A stretch of DNA of 64,000 bases from Clostridia bacterium (GTDB lineage Bacteria > Bacillota > Clostridia > Oscillospirales > UBA644): contig JAFRTE010000019.1 of the NCBI GenBank assembly GCA_017427285.1, forward strand, positions 124,001-188,000. Reading direction: 5' to 3'. Both the position numbers and the translations under genes were made by a program. Numbering within the stretch: position 1 is the first letter of the stretch; each line of letters starts with the position of its first letter. This document shows positions 34,654 through 43,503 of the stretch, one piece after another. The notes under the pieces are model-generated. The model was not told where the DNA came from. It ran no database searches and saw nothing but the letters and a program-made list of their open reading frames with translations.

Positions 34654-34672
34654 TTCATTTTTGATTGAATAT

Positions 34673-34707
34673 GAGTCAGATGGTCTTTTCGGACCGTCTG
34701 ACTCTTT
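34673..34707 (+). terminator. Hairpin terminator after ispH–S1
   Basis: A 13-base stem, GAGTCAGATGGTC (34673-34685) with GACCGTCTGACTC (34692-34704), contains one G-T pair, has loop TTTTCG, and is followed by only TTT. The stem is strong but the U-run is weak, so some read-through into hprK is possible. Confidence 0.7.
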
Positions 34708-34751
34708 GCGGAAATGTTTTATAATTTATCGTTAAACGGAGATATACGACT

Positions 34752-35699
34752 GTGACTGAAAAATACAAAGTTTCGCTTTCGGAAATAATGAAAGATACTT
34801 TTTCAACGGCTGTCTATTTGCCGGAAGGAGAAAAAAGCGACCCTTCAAATATATTTATTACAACCCCTCTTGTAAACCGTCCCGGGCTTCAGCTTGCGGG
34901 CTTTTATGAATATTTTGACGATAAAAGAATACAGATAATGGGGCGCGAAGAGATCTCTTATTTAAAGCTTTTCTCGTCCGAAGAACGCCTTAATAAGCTT
35001 GAAAAGCTTTTTTCAACAGGAATTCCCGTCGTTATAGTGTCCCATAATCACGAGGTACTTCCGGAATTGCTTGAAGTGGCGAAAAAACTCGAAATTCCGG
35101 TGTTGAAATGCGAGGATTCCTCGTCAAATCTGCTTCACAATCTGATTAGTTCCCTTAATGTATACCTCGCTCCGAGGATTACAACTCACGGCGTTCTTGT
35201 TGAAGTATACGGCGAAGGAATTCTGATGATAGGGGACAGCGGTGTAGGAAAAAGCGAAACGGCGATGGAGCTTCTTAAAAGAGGACACAGACTTGTTGCC
35301 GACGATGCCGTTGAAATCAAAAGGGTATCAAACAGAACGCTCGTCGGGACCGCTCCAGAAATGATTCGTCATCTTATCGAACTCAGAGGCATAGGAATAG
35401 TAGACGTCCGTCATATATTCGGTATGGGCGCAGTAAAAGAATCCGAGAAAATTGACCTTGTTATTCAGCTCGAACCCTGGAATCCCGCAAAGCAATATGA
35501 ACGTCTCGGTCTTGACGAAAACTTTTATGAAATACTCGGTCTGAAGTGTCCTACTGTTACGATCCCCATTAAACCGGGCCGAAATCTTGCAATTATTATT
35601 GAAGTTGCCGCAATGAACAACAGACAAAGACGTCTTGGCTACAATGCGGCTGCCGAATTAAACAAACGTCTAATGGAAAACATAAACAACGCAGAGTAG
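34752..35699 (+). CDS. hprK: HPr kinase/phosphorylase
   Basis: This 315-residue protein has Walker A 'GDSGVGKSE' (161-169), the preceding His146 ('[11 protein letters not shown]'), 'LVADDAVEI', and the family signature '[17 protein letters not shown]'. It phosphorylates Ser46 of HPr with ATP and reverses the reaction with phosphate, linking glycolytic flux to carbon catabolite control in Firmicutes. The start is GTG, nine bases after GGAGA. It heads the hprK–murB–whiA–dnaE run. A weak TATAAT at 34720-34725 may be its promoter. Confidence 0.95.
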   Translation: MTEKYKVSLSEIMKDTFSTAVYLPEGEKSDPSNIFITTPLVNRPGLQLAGFYEYFDDKRIQIMGREEISYLKLFSSEERLNKLEKLFSTGIPVVIVSHNHEVLPELLEVAKKLEIPVLKCEDSSSNLLHNLISSLNVYLAPRITTHGVLVEVYGEGILMIGDSGVGKSETAMELLKRGHRLVADDAVEIKRVSNRTLVGTAPEMIRHLIELRGIGIVDVRHIFGMGAVKESEKIDLVIQLEPWNPAKQYERLGLDENFYEILGLKCPTVTIPIKPGRNLAIIIEVAAMNNRQRRLGYNAAAELNKRLMENINNAE

Positions 35700-35731
35700 T
35701 AAAATGGTTAATATCTATACGGTGAGAAAAT

Positions 35732-36619
35732 ATGACTGACGCAGTAGCATTTTGTGAAGCTAATTCGATTCCGTTTAAAACCGATTTAAGCGCAAAAACA
35801 TTTTCAACTTTTAAAATAGGCGGTATAGCACCGCTTGTCGTATATCCCACAGATACCGAACAGGTTTCGATTTTACTGAAATATTTCAACGCAAATAATC
35901 TCAGATACAAAACAGTCGGGAATTGTTCAAATGTTCTGTTTTCGGATAATATGTTGGACTGTATCCTTATTAAAACAGACCTGCTCTCTTTTTTGAATGT
36001 CGAAAATGAACATATCGTCAGTGGATCGGGCAATTTTCTTTCTAAATTAGCTTCCGCAGCGCTGAAAAACCACTTATCCGGAATGGAAAAACTGTTTGGT
36101 ATCCCCGGTTCTGTCGGTGGAGCGGTAATAATGAATGCAGGCGCTTTCGGGGCGGAAATGTCTCAGATCGTCGAACAAACCGAATATGTCGATGCAAAAG
36201 GCAATATTCATATTGTAAAAGGCGAAGAACACTGTTTCGGTTACAGAAAATCCTGTTTTACCGAATCTGACGTGGTTACTAAAACAACGCTCAAACTTAT
36301 ACCGGGAATATACCGTAATATCCGCGAAGAAATGAATGCTGTCAAGACAAAAAGGGTATCTACACAACCGCTTGATATGCCCAGCGCCGGCAGTGTTTTT
36401 AAAAGGCCAGATGGACATTTCGCGGGTAAGCTGATAGAAGACTGCGGACTTAAAGGTTTTTCTGTCGGCGGCGCACAGGTAAGCACAAAACACGCAGGAT
36501 TTATCGTAAATACCGGGAACGCAACAGCTGCGGACGTAAAAGAATTGATTAATCTGATTCAATCGGAAGTATTTGATAAATTCGGTTTAATGCTTGAAAC
36601 GGAGATTAGAATTATCTGA
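35732..36619 (+). CDS. murB: UDP-N-acetylenolpyruvoylglucosamine reductase
   Basis: This 295-residue protein has the FAD-binding 'GIPGSVGGAVIMNAGAFG', 'SAGSVFKRPDG' with the catalytic Ser, and a C-terminal Glu in 'LMLETEIRII'. It reduces UDP-GlcNAc-enolpyruvate to UDP-MurNAc in peptidoglycan precursor synthesis. It is of the type II length common in Firmicutes. Its stop overlaps the whiA start in TGATG. Confidence 0.95.
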   Translation: MTDAVAFCEANSIPFKTDLSAKTFSTFKIGGIAPLVVYPTDTEQVSILLKYFNANNLRYKTVGNCSNVLFSDNMLDCILIKTDLLSFLNVENEHIVSGSGNFLSKLASAALKNHLSGMEKLFGIPGSVGGAVIMNAGAFGAEMSQIVEQTEYVDAKGNIHIVKGEEHCFGYRKSCFTESDVVTKTTLKLIPGIYRNIREEMNAVKTKRVSTQPLDMPSAGSVFKRPDGHFAGKLIEDCGLKGFSVGGAQVSTKHAGFIVNTGNATAADVKELINLIQSEVFDKFGLMLETEIRII

Positions 36620-37506
36620 TGTCATATACTGTAGAAGTTAAAGAGTCATTATGCCGCAAAAATTCAAACATTTGTTGTAAAAAAGCGGAATTATACGGTT
36701 TTTTGCTTTTCTCAGGAGTTTTTTCACGCAGTAGAATAACATTCAGATCGGAAAACAGCTTTATAATCAAACGGTATGAAGATATATTCCGCCATTTACA
36801 GTTTTCAAATTACATAAAAAACGAAAAAAACAATAAAATCACAACATATAATGTTGAAATTGATGCTGAACATACCGATAAACTGATTTCAAAGATAGGG
36901 GATGTCAGCGTTAACTCTCCTTTGCGGATAGATTATTCTGCTTTTGAAAATGAATGCTGCCCCGGCGCTTTCCTCAGGGGTGTATTCCTCGGGGCGGGAT
37001 TTATTAGCGCTCCAAATAAATCATATCACCTTGAAATCCGTACAGGACATCAGATGCTTGCCGATGACCTCATTCGGTTTGGTGAAGAATACGGAATTCA
37101 TCTTAAAAGTGTCTTACGCAAAGGTGTTCGCGTATTGTATCTTAAAAGCTCGGACAGTATCCGCGACTTTCTTGCTTTTATCGGCGCTTCTTCGTCTGTA
37201 TTTGACTTTATAAATGCAGAATTCGAGAAAAACCTGAAAAACAACGTCAACAGAGCGGTTAACTGTGAAAATGCAAATATAGAAAAAAGCATCGCTGCTT
37301 CTCAGAAACAGATTAAAGCAATAAACAGGTTGAAGAAAAAGGGATATATAAACGTTCCTCAGGATCTTGTTTCTTTGGCGGAAACAAGACTTGCGTATCC
37401 GGATGACACTCTTGAAGAACTCGGCAAAAAAATGACTCCCTCGCTTTCTAAGTCCGGCGTTGCGCACAGAATGAAAAAATTGATTGAACTCACGAAAAAA
37501 AGGTAA
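36619..37506 (+). CDS. whiA: WhiA-family DNA-binding protein
   Basis: This 295-residue protein has the WhiA N-terminal 'MSYTVEVKESLCR', a LAGLIDADG-like core ('AFLRGVFLGAGFISAPNKSYHLEI') and a C-terminal helix-turn-helix ending 'PSLSKSGVAHRMKKLIEL'. In Gram-positive bacteria WhiA affects cell division and chromosome segregation, and in actinobacteria sporulation. Its usual neighbours rapZ and yvcK are absent here; murB precedes it directly. dnaE begins six bases later. Confidence 0.94.
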   Translation: MSYTVEVKESLCRKNSNICCKKAELYGFLLFSGVFSRSRITFRSENSFIIKRYEDIFRHLQFSNYIKNEKNNKITTYNVEIDAEHTDKLISKIGDVSVNSPLRIDYSAFENECCPGAFLRGVFLGAGFISAPNKSYHLEIRTGHQMLADDLIRFGEEYGIHLKSVLRKGVRVLYLKSSDSIRDFLAFIGASSSVFDFINAEFEKNLKNNVNRAVNCENANIEKSIAASQKQIKAINRLKKKGYINVPQDLVSLAETRLAYPDDTLEELGKKMTPSLSKSGVAHRMKKLIELTKKR

Positions 37507-37512
37507 AAATAA

Positions 37513-40500
37513 ATGGGATTTGTTCATCTTCACGTACATACGGAATACAGTCTTCTTGACGGCGCATGCAAAGTAAAAAAAATGCCCGGTCTCATAAAAG
37601 AGATGGGGCAGACCGCCGTTGCAATGACCGACCACGGAAATATGTATGGAACGATTTATTTCTATAAATATGCCAAAGCTGCAGGGATAAAACCGATTAT
37701 CGGTTGTGAGGTTTATACTGCGGCCCGTACTCGTTTCGACAAAACAAAAGAACTTGACGGCAATAACGGCCACCTTATTCTTCTTTGTAAAGATAACAAA
37801 GGATATAAAAACCTTATTGAAATGGTTTCTGTAGCAAACCTCGAAGGATTTTATTATAAACCCCGCGTTGATATTGAGCTTTTGGAGAAATACCACGAGG
37901 GACTCATTTGTCTGTCTGCCTGTCTTGCGGGCGATGTTCCTCAGCTTCTTTTAGCCGACAGATATGATGATGCAAAAGCCCTGGCATTGAAATACCTGTC
38001 GATATTCGGCGATGGGAATTACTATCTTGAGCTCCAGGATCACGGAATAGAAGAGCAGAAAAAAGTAATGGACGGTCTGCTGCGCATTTCACGCGAAACC
38101 GGCATTCCTCTTGTAGCGACAAACGACGCTCACTATCTTCAGAAAAAAGACGCTCATGCGCAGAAAGTTCTTATATACGTTCAGATTCAGAAAACTATCG
38201 ACGAAGAAAGCGGAATGGGCTTCTCTACCGATGAGTTTTACCTCAAGTCCGAAGACGAAATGCGCTCTCTTTTTGAATTTGTTCCTGAAGCGCTTGACAA
38301 TACAGTTAAAATCGCCGAACAGTGCAACGTTGTTTTCCCAGAAATAGACGACGCCAAAAACAGAGTATATTATCTGCCCGTATTTAAATGGACGGAGGGA
38401 CTTTCCCATTACGATTATCTCCGAAAGCTAACTTTTGAAGGTTTCGAACAACGATATACTCCCGAGCAAAGAACAAAAGAGCTTGTTGAGAGGGTAGAAT
38501 ACGAGCTTGACATTATCAACAGAATGGGCTTCGTTGACTATTTTCTCATAGTCTGGGATTTTATTAACTACGCAAAATCTCACGGGATCCCGATAGGACC
38601 CGGAAGAGGATCGGGAGCGGGCAGTATCGTTGCGTACTGCACAAGAATAACAAATATCGAACCGATCCGCTATAACCTGATTTTTGAAAGATTTTTAAAT
38701 CCCGAACGTATTTCGATGCCTGACTTTGACGTGGATATGTGTCCTGTCAGAAGAAACGAAGTATTCGAGTATGTCCAGCATAAATACGGAGAAAAAAACG
38801 TTGCGAATATCGTTACGTTTATTACTCTTAAAGCCAAAGCGGCCATAAAAGACGTAGCCCGCGTTCTCGGTTTTTCCGTCGGGGAGGCAAACAGATTGAC
38901 CAAAATGATCCCCGACAAAATGACGATCCGCGAAGCAGTCACAAAAGTTCCTGAGCTGAAAAGTCTGTATGAATCGGATGACAGAATACGGGATCTTCTT
39001 GACACCTCCGAAACTATCGAAAACTCGCCGAGAAATCCTTCTGTTCATGCTTGCGGAATAGTTATTGCCGAAAACCCGATATACACGTATGTTCCTGTCG
39101 CTGTTAACGACGGCGTTACTGTATCGCAGTTTGATATGAAGATAGTCGAAGAGGTCGGGCTTGTCAAAATGGACTTCCTCGGGCTTCGAAATCTTACAGT
39201 AATAGAAGATGCGTGCAAACTTGTCCGTAAAAAGGTCCCCGATTTTGATATTGAAAAAATCGATATCGATGATCCCGAAGTTTACGAATTGCTGTCGCGC
39301 GGTGAAACGGACGGTATATTCCAGCTTGAATCAGGCGGAATGAAGCAGACGCTTGTATCTTTAAAACCAAAGAGCATTGAAGATATTACCGCTATCATTT
39401 CTTTATACAGACCCGGCCCGATGGATAATATCCCTACATATATTTACAATAAATCACATCCCGAAAGTATTCAGTATAAACATCCTTTGCTTGAAAACAG
39501 CCTGAAGGTCACTTACGGTGTTATGGTTTATCAGGAACAGGTAATGCAGATAGTTCGTGAGCTGGCAGGTTATTCATACGGCAGGGCGGATATCGTTCGT
39601 AAAGCCATGGGTAAAAAACAGATGGAAGTAATGGCTCGCGAACGCGAATACTTCATTAACGGCAAAAAACGAGACGACGGCACTGTTGAGATCCCCGGAT
39701 GTGTTGCAAACGGCGTTCCTGCGAATGTTGCAAACGAAATATTCGACGATATGATCAAATTCGCGGAATATGCCTTCAATAAATCACACGCCGCCGCTTA
39801 TGCATACGTCACTTATTACACTGCTTTTTTAAAAACACATTATAAACGTGAATATATGGCTGCTTTGCTTACAAGCGTGCTTGGCAAAACTGACAAAATG
39901 GTCGGATATATCAACGAATGTACAAAACAGTCCATTGAAGTCATACCTCCCGATATCAATGAGTCAGAAGATATTTTTAGCGTTTCTAAAGATAAAATCC
40001 GTTTCGGTCTTTCAGGCGTTAAAAATGTCGGACAGGGAGCAATTTCAGATATTATCGATGAGCGCGCAAAGAACGGTCCATTTAAGAGTTTTTACGATTT
40101 TTGCAACAGGATGTTTGACGGATATTCAGTTGACTCAAAAACAGTTGAAAGTTTAATTCGCTGCGGAGCGTTTGACTGTTTCAACCAACCAAGGCGGCAG
40201 CTGGAAGTAAGTTTTCCCGAAATAAGAAAACTTGTTGCCGAAGACATTAAAGAACGTGAAGAGGGCCAGATGAACTTATTTGGCGGTCTTGAAGCAGAAG
40301 AAGCGCAGCCGTTTGTTTATCCCGATGTTCCCGAATATCCAAAACGTGAGAAACTGAAACTTGAAAAAGAAGTGACCGGTATTTATCTTACAGATCACCC
40401 AATGAAAGAATATGAGGAGGATTTCGCCCGTTCCGGAGCTGTTGAAATATCAAGTATATATTCAAACGTTAACTCATATCAGAATAACGATACAGTTTGC

Positions 40501-41055
40501 GTTTTCGGTATTTTAACAAAGGTAACGAGAAAGATGACAAGATCGGATAAGCAGATGATGATATGCGTTTTGCAGGATTTATCCGGTTCGATTGAAGTTC
40601 TTGTTTTCGGAAAATCTTACGATGAGTTTTCATCAAAACTGGTCGAGGATAAGATAGTTAAGATCGAAGGCAAGCTCAGTATCAAAGAGGATATGTCAAG
40701 ATCATCGTCAGATGAAGATGACGACAATTCTTCTCAATTAACAGCGTCGATTGTGTTGAACAGTCTCGAGGATGTTGACGAACGTAAAGCTTCTTCGTCG
40801 TTTACGCAACCCTATGTCCCCAGGGATGAATTTGCAGGTAAAACGCTGTATATCAATTTCAGAGAGAAGGACGGAGTCAATTTCAACAAGTGCGTCGATG
40901 CTCTAGTAGCAAGCAAAGGCAGTTCACCTGTCTTTTTCAGGTTTATTGATAAGAAAAAACAGGGCAGATTTTCCAGATGCGATGTCCAGATTTCCGCGCC
41001 TCTGATTACTACGCTTAAAGGTATACTCGGAAACGACGGAATTGAAGTAAGGTAA
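37513..41055 (+). CDS. dnaE: DNA polymerase III alpha subunit
   Basis: The 1180-residue length is typical for DnaE1. It has an N-terminal PHP domain ('FVHLHVHTEYSLLDGACK', 'MTDHGNMYG'), the polymerase core with catalytic 'MPDFDVDMCPVRR', fingers 'IISLYRPGPMDNIP', a helix-hairpin-helix region, and an OB fold near 1000-1070 ('GILTKVTRKM'). It is a replicative C-family polymerase. The acidic Ser/Asp-rich insert near 1055-1080 is unusual but keeps the frame. It ends the murB–whiA run; the next small gene follows 15 bases later. Confidence 0.97.
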   Translation: MGFVHLHVHTEYSLLDGACKVKKMPGLIKEMGQTAVAMTDHGNMYGTIYFYKYAKAAGIKPIIGCEVYTAARTRFDKTKELDGNNGHLILLCKDNKGYKNLIEMVSVANLEGFYYKPRVDIELLEKYHEGLICLSACLAGDVPQLLLADRYDDAKALALKYLSIFGDGNYYLELQDHGIEEQKKVMDGLLRISRETGIPLVATNDAHYLQKKDAHAQKVLIYVQIQKTIDEESGMGFSTDEFYLKSEDEMRSLFEFVPEALDNTVKIAEQCNVVFPEIDDAKNRVYYLPVFKWTEGLSHYDYLRKLTFEGFEQRYTPEQRTKELVERVEYELDIINRMGFVDYFLIVWDFINYAKSHGIPIGPGRGSGAGSIVAYCTRITNIEPIRYNLIFERFLNPERISMPDFDVDMCPVRRNEVFEYVQHKYGEKNVANIVTFITLKAKAAIKDVARVLGFSVGEANRLTKMIPDKMTIREAVTKVPELKSLYESDDRIRDLLDTSETIENSPRNPSVHACGIVIAENPIYTYVPVAVNDGVTVSQFDMKIVEEVGLVKMDFLGLRNLTVIEDACKLVRKKVPDFDIEKIDIDDPEVYELLSRGETDGIFQLESGGMKQTLVSLKPKSIEDITAIISLYRPGPMDNIPTYIYNKSHPESIQYKHPLLENSLKVTYGVMVYQEQVMQIVRELAGYSYGRADIVRKAMGKKQMEVMAREREYFINGKKRDDGTVEIPGCVANGVPANVANEIFDDMIKFAEYAFNKSHAAAYAYVTYYTAFLKTHYKREYMAALLTSVLGKTDKMVGYINECTKQSIEVIPPDINESEDIFSVSKDKIRFGLSGVKNVGQGAISDIIDERAKNGPFKSFYDFCNRMFDGYSVDSKTVESLIRCGAFDCFNQPRRQLEVSFPEIRKLVAEDIKEREEGQMNLFGGLEAEEAQPFVYPDVPEYPKREKLKLEKEVTGIYLTDHPMKEYEEDFARSGAVEISSIYSNVNSYQNNDTVCVFGILTKVTRKMTRSDKQMMICVLQDLSGSIEVLVFGKSYDEFSSKLVEDKIVKIEGKLSIKEDMSRSSSDEDDDNSSQLTASIVLNSLEDVDERKASSSFTQPYVPRDEFAGKTLYINFREKDGVNFNKCVDALVASKGSSPVFFRFIDKKKQGRFSRCDVQISAPLITTLKGILGNDGIEVR

Positions 41056-41070
41056 AAACGGAGCATAATT

Positions 41071-41391
41071 ATGATAACGATTTTAAACGAACAAAAAGGC
41101 GAAAACGAGCTTTTCGTTTTGTCAGACGGCAAAGATAAGCTTGCAGAATGTGAGTATTCTTTTGTTAAGGCCGAAATATTGGAAATTAACGCTTTCTGCG
41201 AAAACTCCGATGTTTTTTGCGAAAGTGTACTGCGTGCTGCTTTGAGCAGACTTGATTTTTCGGGAAAAACCGACGTAATATCAAAAAACCCGAATCTGTG
41301 CGAGTTTCTCACAAAAATCGGGTTTGAGTATAAAGACGGTGTCGGAATAATAAACACAACGGAATTTTTCAAAAAATCAAATTGCAAATAA
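41071..41391 (+). CDS. Small hypothetical protein, possibly GNAT-like
   Basis: This 106-residue protein follows dnaE by 15 bases behind a CGGAG ribosome site. Its middle ('ESVLRAALSRLDFSGKTDV') and end ('LCEFLTKIGFEYKDG') recall the last helices and strand of small GNAT-fold proteins, but no acetyl-CoA loop is visible. I do not assign a function. Its stop touches the stop of the convergent DUF1624 gene with no gap. Confidence 0.6.
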   Translation: MITILNEQKGENELFVLSDGKDKLAECEYSFVKAEILEINAFCENSDVFCESVLRAALSRLDFSGKTDVISKNPNLCEFLTKIGFEYKDGVGIINTTEFFKKSNCK

Positions 41392-42087
41392 TCATATTTG
41401 ACCCGCTATTTTTAAAATTATAAACAGTATTGCGATCACAATCGGCTGATGGGTCAGGTAAAGGATTAAAGAGTGCTGCCCTATAAAGGAAACAGGATTA
41501 TTTCCGAGCGAAAACGAAAAAATCGATTTTCTGTCAGAATAAAGCAGCTTACCCATTATTATTCCTATAAAAACAACCCCTAAATACGGGATAAGAGGGT
41601 AATAGTCGCTTGAATAGAATTTTGCATCGTGTATTCCGAAAGCAAAAAGCAGATTTCCCATATTTCTGATGTTTTTAAAAGGAATATACAATGCAAACAA
41701 TACGGCAGATACGGCGGCAATCAATATGTTCGGCATTTTTTTCACTAAATACGACAACATCATTGCAATTCCAAGCATATGCAGTATTCCGAAAACTATT
41801 ATGAGCCGTGTATCAAAAATCATATCTACCGCAAAAGTAACGGCAGTTAACAGCATTGCGGCTCCGAACACGAGCGCACCACGTTTCAGACAGTTTTTCG
41901 ACAGCGTTGTCGATATCCCGCAAAGCAACATAAAAATGATAGCGGAAAAATCTCCTATAAAGTCGAGTTGTATTGTATTAACACCGAAAATATAGTTCAG
42001 ATCGAATACTACATGATCATAAACCATACAAATAAAAGCAATTCCCCGCAAAAAATCTATTTCCCATATTCTGTTATTTTTTTTCAT
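41392..42087 (-). CDS. DUF1624 / HGSNAT-like integral membrane protein
   Basis: The 231-residue product has about seven hydrophobic helices and the family opening 'IWEIDFLRGIAFICMVYDH', with Arg and His residues seen in the heparan-alpha-glucosaminide N-acetyltransferase catalytic group. Members are thought to transfer acetyl groups across the membrane to sugars; the acceptor here is unknown. It is a single gene, divergent from the KDPG aldolase gene (69 bases apart) and convergent with the GNAT-like gene. Confidence 0.82.
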   Translation of the reverse strand: MKKNNRIWEIDFLRGIAFICMVYDHVVFDLNYIFGVNTIQLDFIGDFSAIIFMLLCGISTTLSKNCLKRGALVFGAAMLLTAVTFAVDMIFDTRLIIVFGILHMLGIAMMLSYLVKKMPNILIAAVSAVLFALYIPFKNIRNMGNLLFAFGIHDAKFYSSDYYPLIPYLGVVFIGIIMGKLLYSDRKSIFSFSLGNNPVSFIGQHSLILYLTHQPIVIAILFIILKIAGQI

Positions 42088-42156
42088 ACTAAAAACTCCG
42101 ACTTTTTTCTTATTTTAGCACATTTAAACGGATTTATCAATATTGAGGAGATATAA

Positions 42157-42798
42157 ATGAATAAAGTTTTTTTAAAAATTAAACAAACAGGGATAATTCC
42201 CGTAATCAAGCTTGAAAATCCCAATGATATTATTCCTCTGTCTGAAGCACTTCTCAAAGGAGGAATAAATGTTGCGGAAATCACTTTCAGAACAAGCGCT
42301 GCGGAAGACGCAATAAAAAAACTCAAATCAATTAATAATGAGATGATTATCGGCGCGGGAACTGTGCTTACTACCGATAATGCTGAAAGGGCGATCGCTG
42401 CAGGCGCTGAGTTTATCGTATCGCCTGGATTTAATCCGAAAATAGTAGATTACTGTATAAACCGCAATTTCCCGATTGCCCCGGGAATATCAATTCCGTC
42501 TGAAATAGAGCAAGCTCTTGAGAGAGGATTGGATGTTGTAAAGTTCTTCCCGGCGGAACAAAGCGGCGGACTTCCGAAGATAAAAGCGATGAGCGCGGCT
42601 TACGGCGATATCATGTTTATTCCAACCGGCGGAATTTCCGCAGATAATCTTTCTTCATATATTTCATTTAACAAAGTCCTTGCTTGCGGAGGAACTTTTA
42701 TGGTCAAAGATTCTTTGATTAAGGAAAAACAGTGGAATACAATTTCCGAGCTTTCCCGCAAGGCAGTTGAAATCGTCAACATATCAAGGAAACCGTAA
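42157..42798 (+). CDS. eda: KDPG/KHG aldolase
   Basis: The 213-residue class I aldolase has Schiff-base Lys129 in 'VVKFFPAEQSGG', Glu41 and Arg45 in 'VAEITFRT', and 'GAGTVLT' near 67-73. It cleaves 2-keto-3-deoxy-6-phosphogluconate to pyruvate and glyceraldehyde 3-phosphate, or 4-hydroxy-2-oxoglutarate to glyoxylate and pyruvate. No sugar-acid kinase or dehydratase lies beside it, so the route (hexuronate or Entner-Doudoroff type) is not shown. GAGGAG sets the start. Confidence 0.93.
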   Translation: MNKVFLKIKQTGIIPVIKLENPNDIIPLSEALLKGGINVAEITFRTSAAEDAIKKLKSINNEMIIGAGTVLTTDNAERAIAAGAEFIVSPGFNPKIVDYCINRNFPIAPGISIPSEIEQALERGLDVVKFFPAEQSGGLPKIKAMSAAYGDIMFIPTGGISADNLSSYISFNKVLACGGTFMVKDSLIKEKQWNTISELSRKAVEIVNISRKP

Positions 42799-42815
42799 TT
42801 GTTAGAATTATTTCA

Positions 42816-42844
42816 TTGACAATTTTGTCATTTGGGATTATAAT
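42816..42844 (+). promoter_or_regulatory. Perfect consensus promoter of pduL
   Basis: TTGACA (42816-42821), exactly 17 bases, and TATAAT (42839-42844). The leader is about 24 bases and includes CAGGAG. The -35 is covered by an inverted repeat. Confidence 0.88.
42817..42830 (+). promoter_or_regulatory. Inverted repeat over the pduL -35 box (candidate operator)
   Basis: TGACAA-TT-TTGTCA is an exact inverted repeat with a two-base centre lying on the -35 element. The position fits a repressor site. No matching regulator is identified in the window. Confidence 0.45.
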
Positions 42845-42874
42845 AATAAAAACTAATAATCAGGAGATATTAAA

Positions 42875-43444
42875 ATGAAAAAAATTTTAATTGAAATGTC
42901 AGCCAGACATATCCATGTAAATGCTGAACAGCTTGAAATTCTCTACGGAAAAGGACATGAGCTCACTCCGAAAAAAATGCTCTCTCAGCCCGGTCAGTTC
43001 CTTTCAGAAGAAAAAGTAACAGTTTGCGGACCTAAAGGCGAACTTAAAGTTTCCATACTCGGTCCCTGCAGAAAAGACACACAGCTCGAATTATCATTTA
43101 CGGATGCAAGAGCTCTCGGTCTTACCGTTCCCGTGCGTGAATCGGGAGATATAAAGGGAAGCGCATCGGTTACAGTTAAAGGCCCCGCGGGCGAGTACAC
43201 TGTTGATGAGGGCGCTATCGCCGCAATGAGACACGTCCATCTCGATCCTGCAACAGCAGAGGAATACGGTCTTAAAGATAAACAGATCGTAAGCGTAAAA
43301 TACGACAGCGGTAACAGAAAACTTATTTTCGGTGATGTTGTTGTCCGTGTAAGTCCCAACTATGCCCCTGCAATGCATATCGATACAGATGAAGCTAATG
43401 CGGCGGGTATTGCCGGAACCGCAGAAGGCGAAATTATCTGTTAA
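42875..43444 (+). CDS. pduL: Phosphate propanoyltransferase (PduL-type phosphotransacylase)
   Basis: The 189-residue protein has the PduL metal-binding pattern: 'SARHIHVNAEQ' near the N-terminus, 'MRHVHLDPATAEEYGL' in the middle and 'AMHIDTDEANAAG' at the end, whose His residues bind zinc. It interconverts acyl-CoA and acyl phosphate, replacing Pta in many anaerobes for acetate or propionate formation. No microcompartment shell genes and no N-terminal encapsulation peptide are present, so it is probably a free cytoplasmic enzyme. It has its own promoter and terminator. Confidence 0.93.
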   Translation: MKKILIEMSARHIHVNAEQLEILYGKGHELTPKKMLSQPGQFLSEEKVTVCGPKGELKVSILGPCRKDTQLELSFTDARALGLTVPVRESGDIKGSASVTVKGPAGEYTVDEGAIAAMRHVHLDPATAEEYGLKDKQIVSVKYDSGNRKLIFGDVVVRVSPNYAPAMHIDTDEANAAGIAGTAEGEIIC

Positions 43445-43470
43445 CTGCTTGCAATTCTATATTTGTATAA

Positions 43471-43502
43471 AAATATCCACCTGAAGGCAGGTGGATATTT
43501 TT
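43471..43502. terminator. Bidirectional terminator between pduL and the acyl-CoA synthetase fusion
   Basis: A perfect 13-base stem, AAATATCCACCTG (43471-43483) with CAGGTGGATATTT (43488-43500), has loop AAGG and T-runs on both sides. It can end transcripts from both convergent genes. Confidence 0.88.
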
Positions 43503-43503
43503 A

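Noticed and set aside
37114-37896. A 260-codon minus-strand frame over whiA and dnaE
   Set aside because: It lies opposite two unmistakable conserved genes and crosses their junction; it has no ribosome site or recognisable motif.
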